A stretch of DNA of 64,000 nt from Bimastos eiseni. Its lineage: Eukaryota > Annelida > Clitellata > Crassiclitellata > Lumbricidae. The stretch is from assembly GCA_959347315.1 (NCBI GenBank), contig OY365807.1:35209312-35273311 (forward strand), in the 5' to 3' direction. The translations under genes were made by a program, and so were the position numbers. Below the pieces are notes generated by a model that had not been told where the DNA came from, did not search any database, and was given only the letters and a program-made list of their open reading frames with translations. This document shows, piece by piece, positions 58,748 through 64,000 of the stretch; positions within the stretch are counted from its first letter, which is position 1, and each line of letters opens with the position of its first letter.

Positions 58748-58762
58748 ATGACGTCGTTGAAG
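58748..58762 (+). CDS. MYCBP: MYCBP candidate exon 1
   Basis: ATG ACG TCG TTG AAG followed by GCCAGT. Five codons in phase 0 replace human MAHYK exactly and give the expected protein length. An X-box-like element lies 100 bp upstream. The weak point is the GC donor with a poor context (GCCAGT). Another upstream exon is possible. Confidence 0.4.
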
Positions 58763-61700
58763 GCCAGTTTATAGCTTAACTTCTCTTGTATTTGTATTTG
58801 TCTGATATTGCAAGTTACGAATGCTGACGTTGTTTCAATTAATTTAATCGGTTAACGTATAGTCGGCTTTGAAGGGGTTGCCGAGATTTTGCATGCATGT
58901 TAAATCGACAGCCATTGTGTAAAGTTTTACCGTGTAAAGTTTTACCGTTCCTTTTATCGATTTTATGGCATCTAGTATTTAAAGTGTTTCATTGAGGAAT
59001 AAATCTTCCATCCTGGTTCCATTTAATCGTAATTTGTTCATCAATCCAGCTTTTGCTTGCGCAAAATTCTTTTCATCAATATATCTTTACGAAAAATTCT
59101 GATCGGGTGATTATAAACTGCTACTTTCGCCATGATTGATCTCGGTGTGTAATTTGACGCAGCCAATCAGAGCGCGCCATTGCGGGAAGGCCCAATGATA
59201 TTGTATATTATATGATAAATAGAACCCTGATACTAAATGTTGCCGACCTTTGCTCATACACTTTGAGAAATGCCTAGATTATATTAATGTGCATTGCGAA
59301 GGTGGGTGTGGACAGGTTATTGCAAATCGATAGTCGAATATTTTTTCGCCTTATTATTTATCTCACCTGTCCCGTATTAGTTCCCATACGAAGAGCTCAA
59401 CTCTGTCAACTTCAATTGTACAGACGCGACTGAGCGATATATTTCCCGGTCGTGTCTTCCAACAGGGTAATTAATAGCTGCTGATTGCTAATGAGCAGCT
59501 CATTTGTCCAATGCAAGTCTAGCATGAGAAGGTGAGCTGGGGGAAGGGTAACCCGAGCCAACGAAGACAGCAGCACTCAGACAGAAGAGCCGACTGTAAA
59601 GCACCCGAATTATTTGATTCATAGTCTGCACAGGCGACTGTCGACTGGAGGTTTTCAATAGTGAACGATGCGAGCAAGGAGAGTTTGAGAGCCCAGCGCT
59701 GTAGGCTACTGTTCGTTCCAGATTACATCACAATGTGACTTAAACACTTCAGCATCAAGTGCTGATGTTGCATTGCCATGCGTAATACATAATATAATGT
59801 GCATATTGCAATTTATAATATTTTTCCAAGAACACCAATACAAACCGATAATTGGTTTAAAATTGGCTTTTGAAATCCGATTATCGGTTTGCCCTTAAAA
59901 TCGAAATTAACAACCCTAGTTAGGATCAGTGTCATTTTTAAATGTGCACGTAAAACCTTCGGCCGCAGAATGGACGAATATTCTGGTGCCGCTTTATTGA
60001 ATGTGTAGGATTTATATGAAAGTGCCAAGAAGGGCATGTTGGTGGGTTAGTGCAGACAACGAAATGGTCCAAACATTTAAGTTATAATAAATTTTTAGAC
60101 TTGTGTCAATTAGAATAAAATTTTGAAATCTTCATAAGCTAATTGTGTGTCAATGTTAAACAAACGAATCAGTAAGTTATGAACAGGTTTAGAGCTGAAC
60201 AACATATTGACAATAAAAGCTGACTGTTAAAACATTTAGTGTAATTGCACTTCTGCTAGTTTAATTGCTTTAAAAACAGGAGAATGTACTCGAAGTTGAA
60301 ATTTTTATAGCTGGTGGATAATAATTGGAAATGTTTTGGTTATCCAGGGAGCTGACTCGAAGCGAGAAGAGTTCCGAAAGTATCTGGAAAAAGCGGGAGT
60401 TATGGATGTTCTGACAAAGGGTAAGTGACATGTTCATTCAGAGAAAGTCCTATTTGAGAGCTACACGGAGTCATGAAGCAGTTTTACCCAGTGTCATTGC
60501 AGTGCTAACATTAAATGTAGGAAAATTATATTTGTCAGCTGCTGACGTGTTGCAAACAACTGGAGCATCATCATGAGATGTTTGAGGTCACTTTGTAAAA
60601 CAAAGTTCTGTGAAAGTTAGTTACCATTGGCAGTGATGTATTGTATACAACAGCAATTTTTTAAAGTCAATGTGACTGGAAATAAAGAAATAATTTTTTT
60701 ATAAAGTTTAATAAAGCACTTATTCTCTTGAGGATCAGGTCGTTTATTCATTGTGATAGGTTGATTTTTAGCAGATTTATTGATTCTTTATAGTTTTGTT
60801 TTTTAGTATGCCTGTTTGTTGTCTGCTTTTCAGTCCTGGTTGGTTTATATGAGGAGCCAGAAAAGCCTAACAATGCCTTGGAGTATCCTTTTCACATGCT
60901 AAATAAATGTTGTCAAAGTGTGCAAGTAGTTCATGTTTGTTTTAATATTTAATGACAAGAGTGTGGTGAGTGTACTATATACAAGTGGGAAAATAGGGCA
61001 GCACATGTCTAGCACTACAGTAACATGTACTGTGATTTTTGTTAGATCCTCTGCAAAAGTAGACTGTTTTATTATATTGTATTTATATACTATATTTAAT
61101 TATATTTTATTTCTGATGCTAACATCAGGTAATTTTCAAATTGTCTTTTTGAGGTGCAATATTAGACTTGTTGGAAATTCTTTGCTTTGATTAAGATTTA
61201 TGTCCTCCTTATGAAACTTTTGGAATAACACTGCCTGCAGGCCAAATAATTGGCTCAGCTCAGTAAATGTAGGCCAAAAGCACAATATTTAGAAACATTT
61301 TATTTATTGTTTTTGACATCCTTTTATTCAAGGAATCAAAAATTACCGTTCCCTTATGTGTTTGTATTGTCCCACTATTCAGTGCCTATAAATCAGAATT
61401 CAGTGTGAAACTGTTTTAAACTTTGTGAGGAGCAAGTTCCACAAAAACTTTGCTCTTCCATGCTTGCTGCAGACAACACTCTTCTTGCAAGACCTTGCAG
61501 TTGCTGTGATAAAATCCAGTTTGTAATGGTACTGCCAGTACTGTAGAGGACCACCTTCACATTCATAAGACTCCTCTTCAGACATAGCAGTGACCACATG
61601 AATAGTTCAATTCAGTTGCATGACTATCATCACTCGCTTCATAATTACTGTCCCAATCATCGTCGGTATCATTAAAAGATTCATTGTCTGATTTGCACAA

Positions 61701-63231
61701 CACCACAGCCTCCTGTACACAAACCTTTTCTTTTTCAAATAATTCGTATCAACTTATTATGTTTACTGCAAAACGCTTACACCAAGATGGCTGACACAAC
61801 AATAGAAGCTTCATATGTTCAGTTATTAGTTGCAAGACCATGCCAAAAATCATGTCCAACATTGCTTTAGTGGTAGGAAATGTTGCTGGGACGCTTAACT
61901 AGCCACTAAAATTACAGTTACATTTGGTTTTCTTCTTTTCTTTCATGTTTTTTTGCACCTATGTAAGTGGGCTTTTTCTTTTGTTTGCATCTGTAAAGAT
62001 CCCTTTAAAGAACATGAAAAGACTTGGTTTTTTAAGTTGAACTGAAATACACAGAATTGTGATTGACTGGTATATCTTTAACTGGTACCCAGTTTCCTTT
62101 GCCAGCATCTAGGAGCATCAGGACCAGAGACTGCTGATGTTGAAGCACTAAAGCTTGAAGTTACTGAACTTCGGCAGAAACTAGAAAAACTGACTGAAGA
62201 AAATGCGGAGCTGAAGCTCAAGGCAAGTTGTCGCTAGACAGTACATGTTACCAGATGTTAAAGTTATGTGAAGTTTGCTTTGAATTGCAGTTATTCTGAG
62301 ATATTCACTTTTATAACATTAGGTTAGTTAAAGACAATGCCGAGAGACAGTATTCACAATTAACATCGCATGTACTATAGAGTGAATGTTGCCATCAAGC
62401 CATTGTTATTGTTGAAGTCCTTATGGCAGGGGTGGTTGGTGTGTGGCTAGTCCATTGGTTAGTTTTGTTGATGGTTATTTGAAGGTTGGGACATCTGAAG
62501 TTACGACTACGTGCTTCTTATGCCAATTTGGCTATAATGTGTCACTTACTGTACAGCATCAGTGAGTTGGTCAGGCAACAATGCAAGGACTGGTCAGGGG
62601 CCGTTCACATATTACGTACGCAGCAAGGGTAGGTTTCAAATTTTGGCGATTTTGTGTACAGTGGGGGAGGGGGTCTCGAAAATATGTACGTACGCAAATA
62701 TAATTGTCTAATTATGACGTCCACAGTACAGAATATGAAAATCAGAGCTGTAAACACAATCACAGACTATATTCCTGCTTAATCGCTTTTATGTAGCATT
62801 AAACTGGTTCAAATGCAAGTGTTATTAGTGTTTTAATTCTTCATAGTGGTTAAAAAATTTAGGATGTTAAATATGATGCTTAACAAAAATAGCCTGTAGT
62901 AAAATCAATGTCTTTTAGATGTTTTTAGCTATTTAACCTTTGCAATGAGGGGTAGAGCTCAAATGTATGTACACATGGGGAGTGGTCCTCGAAATGTACA
63001 CGGTGCAACAGGCGGGGATCCGAAAATCCGATTTTTTTGGCGTACGTAATATATGGATGGCCCCTCACCTGCCTTTCTATGCTGAGGCAAAGAGACTCGG
63101 AAGTCCCGATGACTTCATTCCCTAGGCAGCTAAGTTTGCATAGGTAGTGACCACTGACTAGTAAACTGTTCTGTTTTCTTTAGTTATCTGAATATGAACC
63201 TGCTGGAAATGAAATGGCTGCTGAAAACTGA
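58748..63231 (+). CDS. MYCBP: MYCBP (c-Myc-binding protein, AMY-1), 5 exons
   Basis: A small adaptor protein that binds c-Myc and AKAPs in vertebrates; its Chlamydomonas relative FAP174 is an axonemal central-pair protein. Coding exons: 58748-58762 (tentative), 60348-60420, 60834-60882, 62093-62222 and 63184-63231. They total 315 nt, or 104 residues plus stop; human MYCBP has 103. Conserved segments: GADSKREEFRKYLEKAGVMD, VLTKVLVGLYEEPEKPNNAL, HLGASGPETADVEALKLEV, a Leu/Glu heptad coiled coil (ELRQKLEKLTEENAELKLK) and LSEYEPAG. Phases agree at every junction. The intron after 62222 begins GC (AAG|GCAAGT). The first exon (MTSLK) would also need a GC donor and is the uncertain part. Confidence 0.9.
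59161..59222 (+). promoter_or_regulatory. CCAAT box with TATA-like run, possible promoter
   Basis: AGCCAATCAG is a perfect NF-Y-type box. It is followed by a GC-rich stretch with GCGGGAAGG, a second CCAAT at 59192, and a TATATTATAT run 35-60 bp on. It lies in the first intron of the proposed MYCBP model, so it may be an alternative start site or serve a minus-strand transcript. No downstream coding exon was recognised. Confidence 0.3.
60348..60420 (+). CDS. MYCBP: MYCBP exon 2
   Basis: Acceptor TTATCCAG, then GADSKREEFRKYLEKAG and VMDVLTK, ending in phase 1 (AAG G|GTAAGT). Human: AADSKREQFRRYLEKSG. Confidence 0.93.
60834..60882 (+). CDS. MYCBP: MYCBP exon 3
   Basis: A 49-bp exon: VLVGLYEEPEKPNNAL plus split codons, between CTTTTCAG and GA|GTATCC. 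It is the MYCBP signature segment. Confidence 0.94.
62093..62222 (+). CDS. MYCBP: MYCBP exon 4
   Basis: The exon starts after ACCCAG and reads DFLCQHLGASGPETADVEAL and then the coiled coil to ELKLK. It ends AAG|GCAAGT, a consensus GC-type donor. A second AG 13 bases into the exon (GCCAG) would leave the reading frame, so the upstream one was chosen. Confidence 0.93.
62597..63064. mobile_element. MITE with about 24-bp terminal inverted repeats, MYCBP intron 4
   Basis: Left end GGGGCCGTTCACATATTACG, right end complementary to GGGGCCATCCATATATTACG; both continue TACG. TCA lies directly outside each end and may be a 3-bp target duplication. The inside has G-rich GTGGGGGAGG and an inverted partner. 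No transposase frame. Non-autonomous DNA transposon, superfamily not assigned. Confidence 0.8.
63184..63231 (+). CDS. MYCBP: MYCBP exon 5 (terminal)
   Basis: Acceptor TTCTTTAG, then LSEYEPAGNEMAAEN and TGA at 63229-63231. Human: LAQYEPPQEEK. Confidence 0.92.
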   Translation, partial: LSEYEPAGNEMAAEN

Positions 63232-63547
63232 CCATTGCCAGCTTTGTCTAGATGTGAAGACAGTTTTACGTAGGTTTCATATTAGGTTTTTGTTTAGCGG
63301 AACTTAACTTGGCTCTGCGTATCTTGGACACTGTTAGGGTTTATCTTAGTGCAATGCTGCAGAGCACAACCGCTGTGAATTGACCTTGTTTCCAGTTAAT
63401 TGGTTTAAATTCGAAAACTTTTAACTTAAGGACCAGATTTTGGACAGACTTTTGTTTCAGCCAACTTGGTGCTACGTTTTTTGTTAATTTTAAGTTTGGT
63501 GTCTTAATTTCTTAATTGATGCGAGTTAGAAACTGTTTGTTGTGTAT

Positions 63548-63553
63548 AATAAA
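63548..63553 (+). terminator. MYCBP: Poly(A) signal of MYCBP
   Basis: AATAAA about 320 bases downstream of the MYCBP stop codon, the first canonical hexamer in the 3' flank that I noticed. Confidence 0.5.
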
Positions 63554-64000
63554 ACCGCGTTTGTTTTTGTAATATTGACCTTAGTTCCAGCTAATTTGTT
63601 TTGTTTGAACTTTGGTTAATTTGAAGCTGGGTATATCTTTGACACAGAACAGTCTTTGTTAATGGGCACATAATTTATTTATGAAAGTGTGCAAAAACCA
63701 CATAGCAACTGAACATGTTTAACAAATATTTTGAAGAAAACCGCTATTAACTAATGCATGGTATGACAAGTAAGTTATGCTTTAAGTTGTCTGTAAAATG
63801 CACTTTTGGCTGCCTGGGAAGTTTATGTGCTCCTGGACATCTATAGCGAGCATAGATGGTTTCAGATGTTGCATACAAGTCGCACTGCTTTATGCAAATA
63901 TAGGGTGACACAAAAGTTCCTTCACCGTTTTCAAACTTAAATATCTTTGTCAAAATGATTCGAATATCTTAAATATTTCAAGCTTATACTATACTCACAT

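Overview
This is a 64 kb piece of an animal nuclear genome: AT-rich, gene-sparse, with genes split into short exons by GT-AG (and GC-AG) introns and heavily littered with transposon remnants and tandem repeats. I read three recognisable protein-coding genes. (1) Homogentisate 1,2-dioxygenase (HGD), + strand, 15 exons, about 12.2-30.1 kb. (2) A Gfi1/Senseless-family C2H2 zinc-finger transcription factor, - strand, its last two exons at 53.09-52.24 kb and 45.25-44.58 kb. (3) MYCBP (AMY-1), + strand, about 58.7-63.2 kb. The repeat types (LINE tails ending in a TATATAGCGCC-like motif, tRNA-derived SINEs, MITEs) and a recurrent TAGGCCTA word fit a marine invertebrate, perhaps an invertebrate deuterostome. 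That placement is inference with low confidence.

Layout. 0-12 kb: mostly non-coding, with short tandem and dispersed repeats, two tRNA-derived SINEs and two exon-like pieces of an unrecognised minus-strand gene at 3.6-5.0 kb. 12.2-30.1 kb: HGD, whose introns hold LINE tails, SINEs, a hAT-like MITE, a 2.3 kb 18-bp minisatellite and a TG-rich tract that runs up to one splice acceptor. 31-44 kb: a repeat graveyard, including an RTE-like LINE split by a CR1-like LINE in the opposite orientation, several microsatellites and a hAT MITE with an 8-bp target duplication. 44.5-53.1 kb: the Gfi1/Senseless-like gene, with LINE debris in its 7 kb intron. 54-58.5 kb: tandem repeats, half a THAP domain, a SINE and a minus-strand LINE fragment. 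58.6-63.3 kb: MYCBP with an X-box-like promoter element and a MITE in its last intron.

The most notable observations are two independent breaks in the otherwise well conserved HGD reading frame. The invariant Trp equivalent to human Trp60 is read as TGA. The exon 11-12 junction, between iron ligands His335 and Glu341 (human numbering), cannot be joined in frame with canonical splice sites while keeping the normal spacing. This could be a null allele, a young pseudogene or assembly errors. The three genes do not form a pathway: HGD is tyrosine catabolism, the Gfi1/Senseless-like protein is a transcription factor, and MYCBP is a small coiled-coil adaptor related to the flagellar protein FAP174. 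I found no rRNA or functional tRNA gene, no CRISPR array, and no convincing undescribed system.
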